Below are positions 1 through 9,217 of a stretch of 64,000 nt of DNA, one piece after another (within the stretch, counting starts at the first letter, position 1; the number at the start of each line of letters is the position of its first letter). The notes below the pieces were generated by a model, which ran no database searches, was not told the DNA's origin, and saw only the letters and a list, made by a program, of their open reading frames with translations. Source of the stretch: Candidatus Brocadiaceae bacterium S225 (GTDB lineage Bacteria > Planctomycetota > Brocadiia > Brocadiales > Scalinduaceae); assembly GCA_007859995.1 (NCBI GenBank), contig SMSL01000004.1, positions 164,951 to 228,950 of the forward strand. The letters run 5' to 3'. Both the position numbers and the translations under genes were made by a program.

Positions 1-1086
1 GTCATAAAGCGCTGTCTTAGGAAACGGACAATTAATGCCAAATGTAAGAACGTCAATATTGTTTTCCAGCACAAATTCTGTCATTCTTTTGAATGAATCT
101 TTGTCATCACCATCTGCTCCCAACACTATAGAGCCCCAGACAACAAGGCCGTGATCGTGGATTTTTTGAACGCTGTCATAATAATTATCGGCACCAATTC
201 TTAAATTAGTCGTTTTATTCATCTTCTCCAGAACTGCTTCATTTGTTGACTCTATGCCGCAGAGAAATCCAAAATTTCCACTCTTTGCCATAAGATCAAG
301 TACCTCTGCGTCCTTTGATATGTTGAGCGCAGTAAACCCAAGCCAGTCCTTTTTAATACCCCTATCTATCATGCCACGAAAGAGGGCCTTTGCCCTGTTG
401 GCAGAGTTCTTGCTATGGCCGTAAAAATTGTCTTCGGCAAACATAAGCCCTTTATAGTCCGTAGCTTCCATTTCGTCCAGGACATCTTCATACGGTCTTT
501 CCCGGTATTTTTTCCCCTGAAAGGTTGGTACGCTGCAGAAATCGCAGTAATTTGGACAACCTTTTGTTGTAACAATAGATGAAAACTTGTAATCATATTT
601 TTTCTTCAGAAGTTCCCTATCCGGAAATACATGCTTCATCTCTGACAGGCCAGGCAGACCGCCATTGTACTTTTTTTTGAGTTCGCCATTTTCAAAATCT
701 TTAATGACTTGTGGCCAGAGAGTCTCTGCCTCTCCGATAAAAATAGCATCCACATATTTTGAGGCTTCCTCCGGCACTACCGAAGCGTGTATACCACCCA
801 TGATAACAGTCATACCCTTTTTTCTGCAGATCTCAGCTATTCGGTATGCTCTTGGCACTTGATAGGTAACAGAAGTGATACAAACCATATCCACAGGCTC
901 AAATGTAATTTCTCCGTTATCATCAAGGGCCAGTTCCAGATTTTCATCGATTACGTCAAACTCCCAGTCACCCGGCGTAAGGGCCGCGATGTATGCCAGA
1001 TTTAAAGGCATTTGAACTATGACAGATATGCTCTCCTCGCCATGTCGTCCAGGGGGATGTGGATTGATAAGCATCATTTTCTTCAT
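1..1086 (-). CDS. B12-binding-type radical SAM protein (partial, 3' end outside window)
   Basis: The reading frame is open from an ATG at 1086, preceded by a strong AGGAGG, to the window edge, so 362 codons are visible and the C-terminus is missing. The first ~140 residues resemble the cobalamin-binding Rossmann domain of BchE/HpnP-type enzymes. The radical SAM cluster motif follows as TKGCPNYCDFCSVP (CxxxCxxC). It is closely similar along its length to the complete protein at 61182-62657, sharing the INPHP start and the QGKKYRERP stretch. It is the last visible gene of the minus-strand operon after the CrtI-like oxidase, 17 bases downstream. Family members do radical methylation, cyclisation or C-C chemistry. 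A role in ladderane ring formation is a published proposal for anammox homologues, not shown here. Confidence 0.85.
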   Translation of the reverse strand, partial: MKKMMLINPHPPGRHGEESISVIVQMPLNLAYIAALTPGDWEFDVIDENLELALDDNGEITFEPVDMVCITSVTYQVPRAYRIAEICRKKGMTVIMGGIHASVVPEEASKYVDAIFIGEAETLWPQVIKDFENGELKKKYNGGLPGLSEMKHVFPDRELLKKKYDYKFSSIVTTKGCPNYCDFCSVPTFQGKKYRERPYEDVLDEMEATDYKGLMFAEDNFYGHSKNSANRAKALFRGMIDRGIKKDWLGFTALNISKDAEVLDLMAKSGNFGFLCGIESTNEAVLEKMNKTTNLRIGADNYYDSVQKIHDHGLVVWGSIVLGADGDDKDSFKRMTEFVLENNIDVLTFGINCPFPKTALYD

Positions 1087-1102
1087 TTTTTAATCCTCCT
1101 AA

Positions 1103-2536
1103 TTATTTATTTAAAATCATATTAGCAACTCTCCAACCAGAGGATACAACAGCACATATCCCCGGCCCAGGATTTGTCCAGTGGCCGGCCAGGAAAAGAT
1201 TTTTGAAGGGTGTTGTGTGCGGAAGTCTATTTGGTCCTGTCTGACCTACAGTAACAGCCCAACCATAAGCTGCTCCTTTTGAGTTCAGTGTGTAGCGATG
1301 CAGCGTCTTCGGTGTGGCGGCATCAATTACTTCAATATGGTTCTGAATATCTGGTACAAGATTTTCCAGATAATTTATTGTATGTTCTTTCATTTTATTT
1401 TTATACACAGCCCAATCGTCTATGTCGTCGTAATCGTCTCTTGACGAGGCAACAACAGAAATTATTTGTTTGTTATCAGGTGCCAGGCTTGAATCAACTT
1501 CCGTGGGAACGGAAATATAAAACCAGTCACTGCCGGAAAAATTTAAGTTATTTGATGTATGGTAAAAACCTCTTTTCAGACATTTTAAGTCTATTTTGTC
1601 ATCAAGACCAAGGTATAGTAAAAAGAATGATACACTCTCCTTCATGTTCTCAACCTTGCTAAGAAATGAGTCATCAACGGTATTTTTGTCTATTAAACGG
1701 AAAAAAGTTTGTTTGGGATCAATGTTTGAAACAAAAGTATCAGCAGAGATTTTCTCTCCTTTTTGCGTTGTAACTCCTTTTATAATACTATCCTCTGTTA
1801 GTACCTTCTCTGCGCTAGAAGATAGCATAATGTGTCCGCCATAGTCAATAAATTTTTGAGTGATTGTATCTGAGAAATTCTGGGTACCGCCGACCGGGAA
1901 ATAAGCCCCATCTTTCAGATAATTTACCAGCATTTGACACATGCCAATAGCCGAAACTTCGTGAGGAGGTGAACCTATGTATCCCCACTGTGCAGAAAGT
2001 GTCATTTTAAGCTGCTCATCTGTAAAAAAATTATCCAGCATTTCCTTATAGGTAAGGTTCTGGTATTTGATGAGCATCTCATGTCTTTCAGTGCTGAATG
2101 TAGCCCGGTATAGTCTGGTAAACTCCTTAAAAAAAAGTGATAGTTGTTCCCTTTCTGAGGGAAAACGTTTCATTAACAGATCCACATAATCGTCGATCTC
2201 GGCGGGTACATCAATGGAAAATGAAGGGTAATGTATGCTGTCCATAGGGTCAAGTTGCTGAAAATTAATACTTATGTCGAGTTCTTTAAGGCACCTGCCA
2301 ACAACACTCCATTTTCCACACCCACCGATATGATGAACTGCGGCATCAAAAATAAAGCCTTTTCTCTTGAAAGAGGTACAATAACCTCCGGGAATACTAT
2401 GTCGTTCAATAATCAGTACTTTTTTCCCATGTTTTGCCAGAAAAGTTCCGCAGATTAGACCGGCAACTCCAGCTCCCAGTACAATTACATCATACTTAGA
2501 TTTAAGTTCAGATTTGTTCAGAGAGAAATTACTCAT
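1103..2536 (-). CDS. CrtI/phytoene desaturase-like FAD-dependent oxidoreductase
   Basis: 477 residues, about the length of CrtI/CrtN flavoproteins. The N-terminal dinucleotide fold is VIVLGAGVAGLICGTFLAKHG, extended by an acidic ribose-binding IIERH and PGGYCTSFKRKGFIFDAAVHHIGG, typical of the phytoene desaturase/carotene isomerase family. The C-terminal FAD motif NLFLAGHWTNPGPGICAVVSSG is also present. It sits 19 bases downstream of a KAS-like gene and 16 bases upstream of the B12 radical SAM gene, in an operon with ACP, FabZ and KAS and no carotenoid genes. The substrate is therefore more likely an acyl-ACP or lipid intermediate (inference). A desaturase or isomerase creating double bonds for ring closure would fit. 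A saturase such as RetSat is an alternative reading of the same fold. Confidence 0.85.
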   Translation of the reverse strand: MSNFSLNKSELKSKYDVIVLGAGVAGLICGTFLAKHGKKVLIIERHSIPGGYCTSFKRKGFIFDAAVHHIGGCGKWSVVGRCLKELDISINFQQLDPMDSIHYPSFSIDVPAEIDDYVDLLMKRFPSEREQLSLFFKEFTRLYRATFSTERHEMLIKYQNLTYKEMLDNFFTDEQLKMTLSAQWGYIGSPPHEVSAIGMCQMLVNYLKDGAYFPVGGTQNFSDTITQKFIDYGGHIMLSSSAEKVLTEDSIIKGVTTQKGEKISADTFVSNIDPKQTFFRLIDKNTVDDSFLSKVENMKESVSFFLLYLGLDDKIDLKCLKRGFYHTSNNLNFSGSDWFYISVPTEVDSSLAPDNKQIISVVASSRDDYDDIDDWAVYKNKMKEHTINYLENLVPDIQNHIEVIDAATPKTLHRYTLNSKGAAYGWAVTVGQTGPNRLPHTTPFKNLFLAGHWTNPGPGICAVVSSGWRVANMILNK

Positions 2537-2555
2537 GAAGACTGCCGCTATGAAG

Positions 2556-3791
2556 TTATGAATACTTTGATATGATTACGGCTGAAATGTTGCCTGTATC
2601 GGAAAATGAGTTGATAAGGACATTGTTTACTTTTGATTCTCTGCTATTGTTAGGTACGCAATCCAGATTACACTCTTCATCTTTTTCCTGATAGTTTATT
2701 GTCGGAGGGATAATACCATTATTGATTGCCAATACGCCGGCAACACACTGTAACGACCCTGATGCGTCAAGGCATTCTCCTGTCATTGACTTTATTGCAC
2801 TCACAGGTATCTTGTCAGCGTTATCACCAAAATAGTCTTTAATGATTCTAGCTTCCATTATGTCGCCGGTTATACTGGAATTTGCACATGCGGATATATA
2901 AGAAATATCTTCGGCATTAATCCCGGCATCTTTCATTGCGATAGAGATACATCTTGCGCCTTGGGTGGTGTCAATGTGGTCACGAGAAACCTTGTCAGGG
3001 TTAAACGTGCATCCGTATCCTTTTATCTCGGCATAGATTTTCGTGTTTCTTTCCAATGCGTCTTCGAGCCTTTCAATAACAAGTAATGCGGCAGCTTCGC
3101 CAATAACAAAGCCATTACGTCTTTTATCAAATGGTGCGGAAATTTCAATATCACCATTACGGCTTCCTGACAATATTCCCGAGCGGTAAGCTCCCCAGAA
3201 AACATCGGGAGTTAAACCATGAACTCCGCCGGCTACCACCGCTTTTCCTCTGCCTAACCTTAGGAAATCAGAAGCGTAAATGATAGCGTCCAATCCACTG
3301 GCAGTACCTGTAGATATTGTAGAATTTAAGCCTGTCGCGTTACAAAAAATAGATACCCTGCTTGCCGGCGCATTTAGGACAGTATTTGGAAATTCCATGG
3401 GATTTACGAAAGTTGGTCCTTCCTTTAATCCTTCCAAGTCGAATGAGCTGATACTGTCAATACTGCCATACGTTGACCCGATTACTATTCCAAGTTCGTC
3501 GGCACCATAGGTTTCATGAGTGATATTAGCATCTTCCATGGCAAGCTTTGCCGCAGAGGATACCAATAATGATGTTCTATCTATGTGGCGGATACCTCTT
3601 TTCCCTAAGTATTCTTTTGCATCAAAATCTGTTATCTCACCCGCTTTTTTGCTGTTATATTTAGAGGCATCAAATAGCGTGATATCTTTTATTCCGGAAG
3701 CGCCATTTGTCAAGTTGGTCCAGAACTCATCCTTGTTCACACCGATTGACGATAAGACACTTATCCCAGTTATAACCAGACGATTATTCAT
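2556..3791 (-). CDS. Ketosynthase-like chain-length-factor homologue (KAS without catalytic residues)
   Basis: 411 residues with the full thiolase-fold layout of beta-ketoacyl-ACP synthase II, colinear with the neighbouring KAS. All three catalytic positions are changed: the nucleophile Cys is Thr163 (STGTASGLDAI), the first His of HGTGT is Cys302 (SACANSS), and the second His of KSMxGHT is Glu339 (KSMTGEC). Condensation by this subunit alone is therefore unlikely. In type II polyketide and aryl polyene systems such a KS-beta/chain length factor pairs with an active KS and shapes the chain. Here it follows the active KAS gene directly, in the same order as KS-alpha then KS-beta. A start with AGAGGTAG about ten bases upstream supports 3791. 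Heterodimer formation is inference. Confidence 0.85.
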   Translation of the reverse strand: MNNRLVITGISVLSSIGVNKDEFWTNLTNGASGIKDITLFDASKYNSKKAGEITDFDAKEYLGKRGIRHIDRTSLLVSSAAKLAMEDANITHETYGADELGIVIGSTYGSIDSISSFDLEGLKEGPTFVNPMEFPNTVLNAPASRVSIFCNATGLNSTISTGTASGLDAIIYASDFLRLGRGKAVVAGGVHGLTPDVFWGAYRSGILSGSRNGDIEISAPFDKRRNGFVIGEAAALLVIERLEDALERNTKIYAEIKGYGCTFNPDKVSRDHIDTTQGARCISIAMKDAGINAEDISYISACANSSITGDIMEARIIKDYFGDNADKIPVSAIKSMTGECLDASGSLQCVAGVLAINNGIIPPTINYQEKDEECNLDCVPNNSRESKVNNVLINSFSDTGNISAVIISKYS

Positions 3792-3885
3792 ATATACTAT
3801 CTACCTCTATAGAAATTATTTTTAAAGCTGAGAAATGCTAGCGGTATTTCTCAGCCGGAATACCAAGGCATCATTATTTTAACTT

Positions 3886-5106
3886 TTAACCTGTAAACTT
3901 TTTCAGTATGAGGCTGCTATTGTTACCGCCAAAAGCATATGCATTATTCATGGCAATATCAACCTGCATTTCACGTTTAACATTTGGAACAAAATCCAAA
4001 TCACACTCAGGGTCTTTTGTTTCGTAGTTTATCGTTGGAGGTACAACACCCTCTTTAATAGCCAAAGCACACGCTATCGCCTCAATTGCGCTGGCAGCTC
4101 CCATTGTGTGGCCAAGCATTGATTTTATAGAGCTTATGGCCAGATTCTTTGCATGTTCACCAAAGACCTTCTTTATTGATATAGTTTCAGCTTTGTCATT
4201 GGCGACTGTTCCTGTACCATGCGCACTAATATACTGAACATCTTCGGGCCTGATTTTGGCATTTATCAAGGCCTTTTTCATTGCCGAAGTAACGCCATTT
4301 CCTTCCGGATGCGGAATTGTTATGTGATAACCGTCACAGCTCAGGCCGTAACCCAGGATTTCTGCATAGATATTTGCGTTTCTGGCTAGTGCGCCTTTCA
4401 GGGATTCTAATACCAGCATCCCTGCACCTTCACCAACTAACAGGCCTTTTCTGTTTTTATCAAAAGGTTGACAAATGTCCGGTGCGATGGCATTTAATCT
4501 ACTAAAACCAACAAAAGCAACTTTCGAAAACGGATCTGACCCGCCGGCAAGCATTATGTCTGCTCTTCCCAATTTTATCAGGTCGCATGCATAACCGATA
4601 GCATAGTTACCAGCGGCACAGGCAGTAGGTATTATTGTGCTTGGACCTTTAAAACCAAATTCAATAGATATATTAGACGGCATATTAACGCAAGGATGCA
4701 TAAGAAACAAGTCAGGATCTACGCTATCTTCTCCATTTTCATGTCTTATATGGTTTACCTTTTCCAGAATCTGAATTTCACCTGCAGTTGTTCCAATTGA
4801 AACACCAGCTCTTTCTGGATCTATATTATTTAAACCAATATTAGAGTCTTCGATAGCGAGTTTTGCAGCTGCTACGGCAAATTGTGAACCTTTGCCAATC
4901 TGACGACTAGAACCGTTTTTTGTATAATCATCATAATTGAAATCTTTAACGGTACAGCCTCTATGTACTTTAAAAGGAGAAGTGTCAAATGATGTGACCT
5001 CAGACACGCCGGATGTGCCGGAAATTAACGCCTCCCAAAACAGATTTTTTTGGTTTCCTATAGGGGAAATTACACCCAGACCGGTAATTACAATTCTTTT
5101 ATCCAT
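3886..5106 (-). CDS. fabF: Beta-ketoacyl-ACP synthase II (FabF-type), catalytically complete
   Basis: 406 residues, the usual FabF length. The catalytic triad is intact: Cys163 in PTACAAGN, His296 in SAHGTGT and His333 in KSMLGHTMG. It performs decarboxylative Claisen condensation of malonyl-ACP with acyl-ACP in the cytoplasm. It lies 30 bases after FabZ and 94 bases before its residue-for-residue colinear but inactive-looking partner. The arrangement ACP-FabZ-KAS-KAS-like suggests a dedicated chain-building module rather than the housekeeping fab operon: no FabD, FabH or FabG is nearby, although FabG and AcpS occur in the second lipid locus at the other end of the window. No clear ribosome binding site is seen before 5106. 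Confidence 0.92.
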   Translation of the reverse strand: MDKRIVITGLGVISPIGNQKNLFWEALISGTSGVSEVTSFDTSPFKVHRGCTVKDFNYDDYTKNGSSRQIGKGSQFAVAAAKLAIEDSNIGLNNIDPERAGVSIGTTAGEIQILEKVNHIRHENGEDSVDPDLFLMHPCVNMPSNISIEFGFKGPSTIIPTACAAGNYAIGYACDLIKLGRADIMLAGGSDPFSKVAFVGFSRLNAIAPDICQPFDKNRKGLLVGEGAGMLVLESLKGALARNANIYAEILGYGLSCDGYHITIPHPEGNGVTSAMKKALINAKIRPEDVQYISAHGTGTVANDKAETISIKKVFGEHAKNLAISSIKSMLGHTMGAASAIEAIACALAIKEGVVPPTINYETKDPECDLDFVPNVKREMQVDIAMNNAYAFGGNNSSLILKKFTG

Positions 5107-5135
5107 GGTTGTTTACTTTACAAATACTAATACTT

Positions 5136-5585
5136 TTATCCTGTTAATGAATCTTTGTTCGCAACGCCAAAGCTCAAAGTTGCTTTTGTTACAACTTTGT
5201 CTCCCACTTTGGCCACTCCCTTAACTATTGCCGCACTGGAAATGACCTTTTCTATATCAATTTCCAGAATTAGCTGGTCACCGGGAAAAACAGGTTTTGA
5301 AAAACGCACGTTTGCAGAAGCCAACAAAAAGACTTTATCTTTATGCTGTTCAGTGCTAAAGCTCTTTTTGAAGAGGATAATCGAGGCTTGCGCCAGAGCT
5401 TCTACAATGAGAACTCCAGGCATTATGGCAAAATCAGGGAAGTGTCCTGCGAAGAAAGGCTCATTACCAGAGATGTTTTTTAGACAAACAATTCTGCTCT
5501 CTTTTTGAAGCTCAATAACTTTATCAATAAATAAGAAAGGGTATTTTTGAGGAACCAGCTCTCTTACTTCCTCAAAGTTCAACAT
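5136..5585 (-). CDS. fabZ: 3-hydroxyacyl-ACP dehydratase FabZ
   Basis: 149 residues, a typical single hot-dog-fold FabZ. The conserved AGHFPDFAIMPGVLIVEALAQA segment carries the catalytic His48 and Glu62. It removes water from 3-hydroxyacyl-ACP to give trans-2-enoyl-ACP. The start at 5585 has only a weak AAAGG about nine bases upstream. It is 98 bases downstream of the ACP gene and 29 bases upstream of the KAS gene, in the same minus-strand operon. FabA-type isomerisation is less likely, because FabA normally has Asp in place of the Glu. Confidence 0.93.
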   Translation of the reverse strand: MLNFEEVRELVPQKYPFLFIDKVIELQKESRIVCLKNISGNEPFFAGHFPDFAIMPGVLIVEALAQASIILFKKSFSTEQHKDKVFLLASANVRFSKPVFPGDQLILEIDIEKVISSAAIVKGVAKVGDKVVTKATLSFGVANKDSLTG

Positions 5586-5683
5586 TAAAAAAACCTTTCG
5601 TTCTATGTAATAGTCACTGCATATCCACTTTTATCGTTTGTGTATAGGCATATAGATGTTTAAGAAGCGTTACAAGCTTTTTA

Positions 5684-5938
5684 CTATTTTCCTTCAAGTG
5701 TAGACCTGGTCATTTCAATTGTTGCATTCAATGATGTAATGTCTACGAGTTTTTCTTCCGGAATTTGAACCTTGAATTTCTTTTCTATCAGGGCAAGGAT
5801 TTCCAGTGCCAATAAGGAGTCAATCTCCAGATCTTTAAAAAAATCGGCATCTCTTTTCTCCCATATTTCATTCTCATCCAGCTCGGTTACTTCAGCTACA
5901 ATAGCAGTAATCTCTTTCTCTAAGTTCTCTACAGGCAA
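5684..5938 (-). CDS. acpP: Acyl carrier protein
   Basis: 84 residues, acidic, with the phosphopantetheine attachment motif DLEIDSLLALEI; Ser41 is the expected attachment site. The best start is a TTG at 5938, because GGAGG lies seven bases upstream. An ATG-based start would miss conserved helix I. It is the first gene of lipid locus 1 and probably carries the intermediates worked on by FabZ, the KAS pair and perhaps the downstream redox and radical SAM enzymes. A holo-ACP synthase gene is found in the second locus at 62666-63049. The sequence diverges from the very uniform housekeeping ACPs, which suggests a pathway-specific carrier (inference). Confidence 0.92.
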   Translation of the reverse strand: MPVENLEKEITAIVAEVTELDENEIWEKRDADFFKDLEIDSLLALEILALIEKKFKVQIPEEKLVDITSLNATIEMTRSTLEGK

Positions 5939-6471
5939 TATCTTACCTCCCTAATAAACAATCAGAAATCTGACTATACACAAAACACCAATCAAAAAAT
6001 TATCAATCGGGTATTATGAAGTTGCTTTCTGTAAAAATTATTGGTCTAAAAGTAATGATGGTAAATGTCTTCGATAAAATGAAAACTATCGAAAAGGGCA
6101 AAATAACAAACTTATATTGATATGTCAATAACAATCTTATGACAATTTGCGTTGTAAACTGGTATAGATGATTATCGTTCGCAATAACATATAATATAAG
6201 ATATATGCATTCCAAACGGAAGGTATTTGAAACCAGAGTGCAAAGCGTTGCCAATGTGTGTTTTTTCAATGGATGCAGAGGCAAAAAGAGCGGTGGAATG
6301 AAGTTGCACATGACTGGCAATAATGTATAAGTCTCTAAAATCACAGGACTTTCTATAATAATTAGTACGCGTTTTTTATATAAATATACTTGACAACCAT
6401 ATTTTGTATGGATAGACTTTTCACTATCAGCCTAATACATACTACAAAAATACAAATCAAAGAAGGTCAAA
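5939..6471. other. Intergenic region between divergent acpP and parA
   Basis: 533 bases separate two divergently transcribed genes and should hold the promoters of lipid locus 1 (minus) and parA (plus). The parA-side promoter is listed separately. An open frame at 6003-6344 (minus) has no family resemblance, no ribosome binding site and an unusual composition, so it is not called. No strong hairpin was seen. Confidence 0.5.
6390..6418 (+). promoter_or_regulatory. Candidate sigma70-type promoter of parA
   Basis: TTGACA at 6390-6395, a 17-base spacer and TAGACT at 6413-6418 (4 of 6 to TATAAT) lie 53 bases before the parA ATG. The perfect -35 and optimal spacing make it credible; no experimental support. 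Confidence 0.55.
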
Positions 6472-7233
6472 ATGCGTAGTATTGCGTTCATAAATCAAAA
6501 AGGTGGGGTGGGAAAAACGACTTCGACTGCAAATGTTGGAGCATGCCTGGCTGCGCTTGGTAAAAAGGTACTTCTGATCGATCTCGATCCTCAAGCCAAT
6601 TTGAGCATTCATTTCGGAATTAATGTCCAGGGAAAGGATTCATCTGTTTATGAGCTTATGTGCGGTAAAAAAACTTTTTCTGAAGTATTAACAAAAACAG
6701 CCATTAGTGGTCTGGATATTATCCCTTCCGACATTGATCTTGCAAGTGCAGAGGTAGAACTTGTCAGCACGGTAGGGCGTGAAACGATAGTTAAGTTCTA
6801 TATCGGAGAGATGTTAGACTCGTATGATTATGTTTTAATTGACTGTCCACCGTCTTTAGGACTTCTAACCCTGAACGCACTTACCGTCGCTAACGAAATT
6901 TTTATTCCTTTGCAGACTGAGTTCTTTGCTTTGCAGGGTGTAAGTAAGCTGATACAAACTTTTGATGTTATTAAGAAACGACTGAACAGCAAGTTAGAGA
7001 TTACAGGAATAATACCCTGTATGTATGATAGCAGGACCAAGTTGGGGCAGGCGGTACTTGACAAGATCAAAGAATATTTTGCAGATAAGGTATTTGCTAC
7101 GACAATTAGAAAAAATATTAAACTTTCAGAATCAACAAGTCATGGTATGCCAATTACAACATATGCTCCGGACTCTAATGGCGCTCAGGATTACATGGCG
7201 TTAACTAAAGAAATAATTGCCCAGGAGAAATAG
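6472..7233 (+). CDS. parA: ParA/Soj family chromosome-partitioning ATPase
   Basis: 253 residues, normal for Soj-like ParA. It shows the deviant Walker A NQKGGVGKTTSTANVGA with the signature lysine near residue 11, the switch I region LLIDLDPQANLS and Walker B DYVLIDCPPSLG. Such ATPases bind DNA non-specifically as ATP dimers and position chromosomes or other cargo. No parB follows. Instead a predicted membrane protein starts 107 bases downstream. The lack of ParB leaves open a cargo-positioning ParA/MinD-like role, but the Soj-like C-terminus (SESTSHGMPITTYAPDSNGAQDYMAL) argues for chromosome ParA with parB elsewhere. Confidence 0.93.
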   Translation: MRSIAFINQKGGVGKTTSTANVGACLAALGKKVLLIDLDPQANLSIHFGINVQGKDSSVYELMCGKKTFSEVLTKTAISGLDIIPSDIDLASAEVELVSTVGRETIVKFYIGEMLDSYDYVLIDCPPSLGLLTLNALTVANEIFIPLQTEFFALQGVSKLIQTFDVIKKRLNSKLEITGIIPCMYDSRTKLGQAVLDKIKEYFADKVFATTIRKNIKLSESTSHGMPITTYAPDSNGAQDYMALTKEIIAQEK

Positions 7234-7340
7234 TGTATCAAAGGGGTGATGCAATTTTAAGCCGTAGATTAAACTAACCGTATTTGTTAATTTGTAGATT
7301 ATAAAATTCTGGTGATATTTATTACTAAAAGGAAAGAGTT

Positions 7341-7898
7341 GTGCAAAAAAAAAGTGTACTTGGATCAGACCCATTTGAGTGGTTAAAGGGAAATAATAAA
7401 AAAGAAAACACTGTGGATCAGAAAAGCGATATTGCTGGTCAAAAGAAACAGATAGAAAATCCGTCTGATCCGATAATAGATAATAAAGAAACAGTTGTAA
7501 AGCACGAAGAAAAAGCATACAAACCTATTGATATATCAGATACGTCTAAACCACAGGAGAACAAGATTTACGAGCCCGTTAAAGTGGCAGAGCCCTACAG
7601 TCGGCAGGAAGAAAAATCTTTTGCATCCAGCGACATATCAGAGGCAAATCAAAAGACTGTTTTGGGTGAGGATGTATATGCTCATCATGCTAAACCTCGT
7701 GAGACAACACAAAAAGATAGTCCCGCAACGGCATTTGTAATTGTATATACCGTGTTATTGTTAATTCTAGGTTTCATTATCTATAAGGATCTGACAAAAC
7801 AAATTAATAAATTGGAGACAAAGCTGGAAAGTGTAGAAAAACAGCTTGATGCGGGTTTAATAAACTACGAGGATACAAAAGTAGATGATGTGTGGTGA
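7341..7898 (+). CDS. Uncharacterised single-pass membrane protein with C-terminal coiled coil
   Basis: 185 residues from a GTG start preceded by AAAGGAAAG. Residues 1-130 are hydrophilic, rich in Lys, Glu, Asp, Ser and Pro, and look disordered. One membrane helix follows near 131-150 (FVIVYTVLLLILGFIIY). A short coiled coil (LTKQINKLETKLESVEKQL) and a 15-residue tail end the protein. No signal peptide or family is recognised. Its position after parA on the same strand suggests it could be cotranscribed and possibly serve as a membrane anchor or partner, which is inference. It converges with the alcohol dehydrogenase gene at 8098. Confidence 0.6.
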   Translation: MQKKSVLGSDPFEWLKGNNKKENTVDQKSDIAGQKKQIENPSDPIIDNKETVVKHEEKAYKPIDISDTSKPQENKIYEPVKVAEPYSRQEEKSFASSDISEANQKTVLGEDVYAHHAKPRETTQKDSPATAFVIVYTVLLLILGFIIYKDLTKQINKLETKLESVEKQLDAGLINYEDTKVDDVW

Positions 7899-7950
7899 TT
7901 CATAATAGTCTGTTCAGTTTTAAACTTCTTTTCACGTCCATTGTAGATGT

Positions 7951-7966
7951 TATCTGCTCAAGTGTA
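7951..7966. repeat. 16-bp direct repeat, copy 1
   Basis: TATCTGCTCAAGTGTA occurs here and again, identically and in the same orientation, at 9171-9186. The two copies bracket the alcohol dehydrogenase gene. A shorter GATGT also precedes both copies. It could be a recombination scar or a shared regulatory word. Confidence 0.6.
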
Positions 7967-8097
7967 ATTACTTCCCTGCCTATTGTATCCGTACGCAGGT
8001 TATCTTTAATTTTGTCAGAGAATAAACGAACAGGTTTCATCTATTTTGCGGGGAGGATTTTATTGAAACTTTGAAGGTAGTAATCGTTGGAAGATAC

Positions 8098-9123
8098 TCA
8101 TTTATGAGGTTCAATGACCACTTTTATAGACTCTTTAGCTTCGGTAACCAGCTTAAAGCCCTGTACTGCTTCTGCCAGGCCTAAACGATGAGTAATCATC
8201 TCTCGCACAGGAACACGTTGAGAACTAATCAACTCAATTGCCACCTCTATGTCAAGAGGGCTGGCGCCGTACGTCGGCAATAATGTTATACAGTTTTTCC
8301 AGAAATCATTAAGCGGTATGGAAAGACAAGTCTCCGGGCCGCCAGGCGCAAAGTACAGGATGGTACCACCTCGATCTACAGATTTTAGTGCTGTATCTAA
8401 AGCAGAGTCTGCTCCGGCTGTTACTATCACACGATCTGCAAGCCTGTTACTGTTCAGTTTGAGAAGATGTGAAGGTAGATCGTCATGAGCAGAGACGACA
8501 GAATCCGCTCCAAATTTCCTTGCCATCTCCATACGATATTCACTTACATCAGTAGCAATTATTTTCCCGGCTCCCAGTGATCGAGCAAGTAAAATGTGCA
8601 AAAGTCCTGACATTCCACTGCCGATAACAACAACAGTTTGACCGGGTTCAATACGAGCTACTCTCTGGCCGCGAACTACACAGGCCAATGGCTCAATGAA
8701 CGTTCCATCTTCCAGTGACATATTATCAGGAAGTACAGAGACTCCTCTGTCTACATTGATCTCCGGTACTCGTACATATTCAGCAAAGCCTCCGGGATCA
8801 AAATTCGTGCTACGCAAGGTGTCGCATACAGTGTGGTTGCCATTTAAGCAATAATGACATGTATTACAGGGAACATGGTGTGATACAAAGACCCTGTCTC
8901 CTATATTAAATTGTTTGACACCCTCTCCGATTTCAACAATCTCACCGGTTGCCTCGTGGCCTAGCACGAGTGGCGCTTTGTGGATACGATACCATTCCAT
9001 TATGTCACTACCACAGATACCACAGGCCAGTGATTTCAATAATATCTCGCCCCGGCCAATCTGGGGTGTTGGCATCTCTTCTACTCTAATGTCACTGTTA
9101 CTGTAATACATTGCTACACGCAT
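8098..9123 (-). CDS. Zinc-dependent medium-chain alcohol/polyol dehydrogenase
   Basis: 341 residues, the length of threonine/sorbitol dehydrogenase-type MDR enzymes. Catalytic zinc ligands are visible as CGICGSD and GHEATGEI. The structural zinc loop is CNTCHYCLNGNHTVC, and the NAD(P) fold is VVIGSGMSGLLHILLARSLGAGKIIATDVSEYR. It oxidises an alcohol or polyol with NAD(P); the substrate cannot be read from sequence. It stands alone, convergent with the upstream membrane protein gene, and is bracketed by 16-bp direct repeats at 7951 and 9171. The following tRNA-Pro on the same strand is upstream of it. Confidence 0.9.
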   Translation of the reverse strand: MRVAMYYSNSDIRVEEMPTPQIGRGEILLKSLACGICGSDIMEWYRIHKAPLVLGHEATGEIVEIGEGVKQFNIGDRVFVSHHVPCNTCHYCLNGNHTVCDTLRSTNFDPGGFAEYVRVPEINVDRGVSVLPDNMSLEDGTFIEPLACVVRGQRVARIEPGQTVVVIGSGMSGLLHILLARSLGAGKIIATDVSEYRMEMARKFGADSVVSAHDDLPSHLLKLNSNRLADRVIVTAGADSALDTALKSVDRGGTILYFAPGGPETCLSIPLNDFWKNCITLLPTYGASPLDIEVAIELISSQRVPVREMITHRLGLAEAVQGFKLVTEAKESIKVVIEPHK

Positions 9124-9170
9124 ATTTATTTTAGGATATTTTGTTAGAAGGTGAAGATCCGATGTTTATG

Positions 9171-9186
9171 TATCTGCTCAAGTGTA
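9171..9186. repeat. 16-bp direct repeat, copy 2
   Basis: Second identical copy of TATCTGCTCAAGTGTA, in the gap between the alcohol dehydrogenase start and tRNA-Pro. It lies 32 bases from the tRNA 3' CCA end. Confidence 0.6.
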
Positions 9187-9217
9187 CTTTTTCTTTTTTT
9201 GCGTTCTAAGAAAAAAA

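Noticed and set aside
6003..6344. 113-codon minus-strand frame in the acpP-parA gap
   Set aside because: It has no ribosome site or family resemblance, and it fills the promoter region of two divergent genes.
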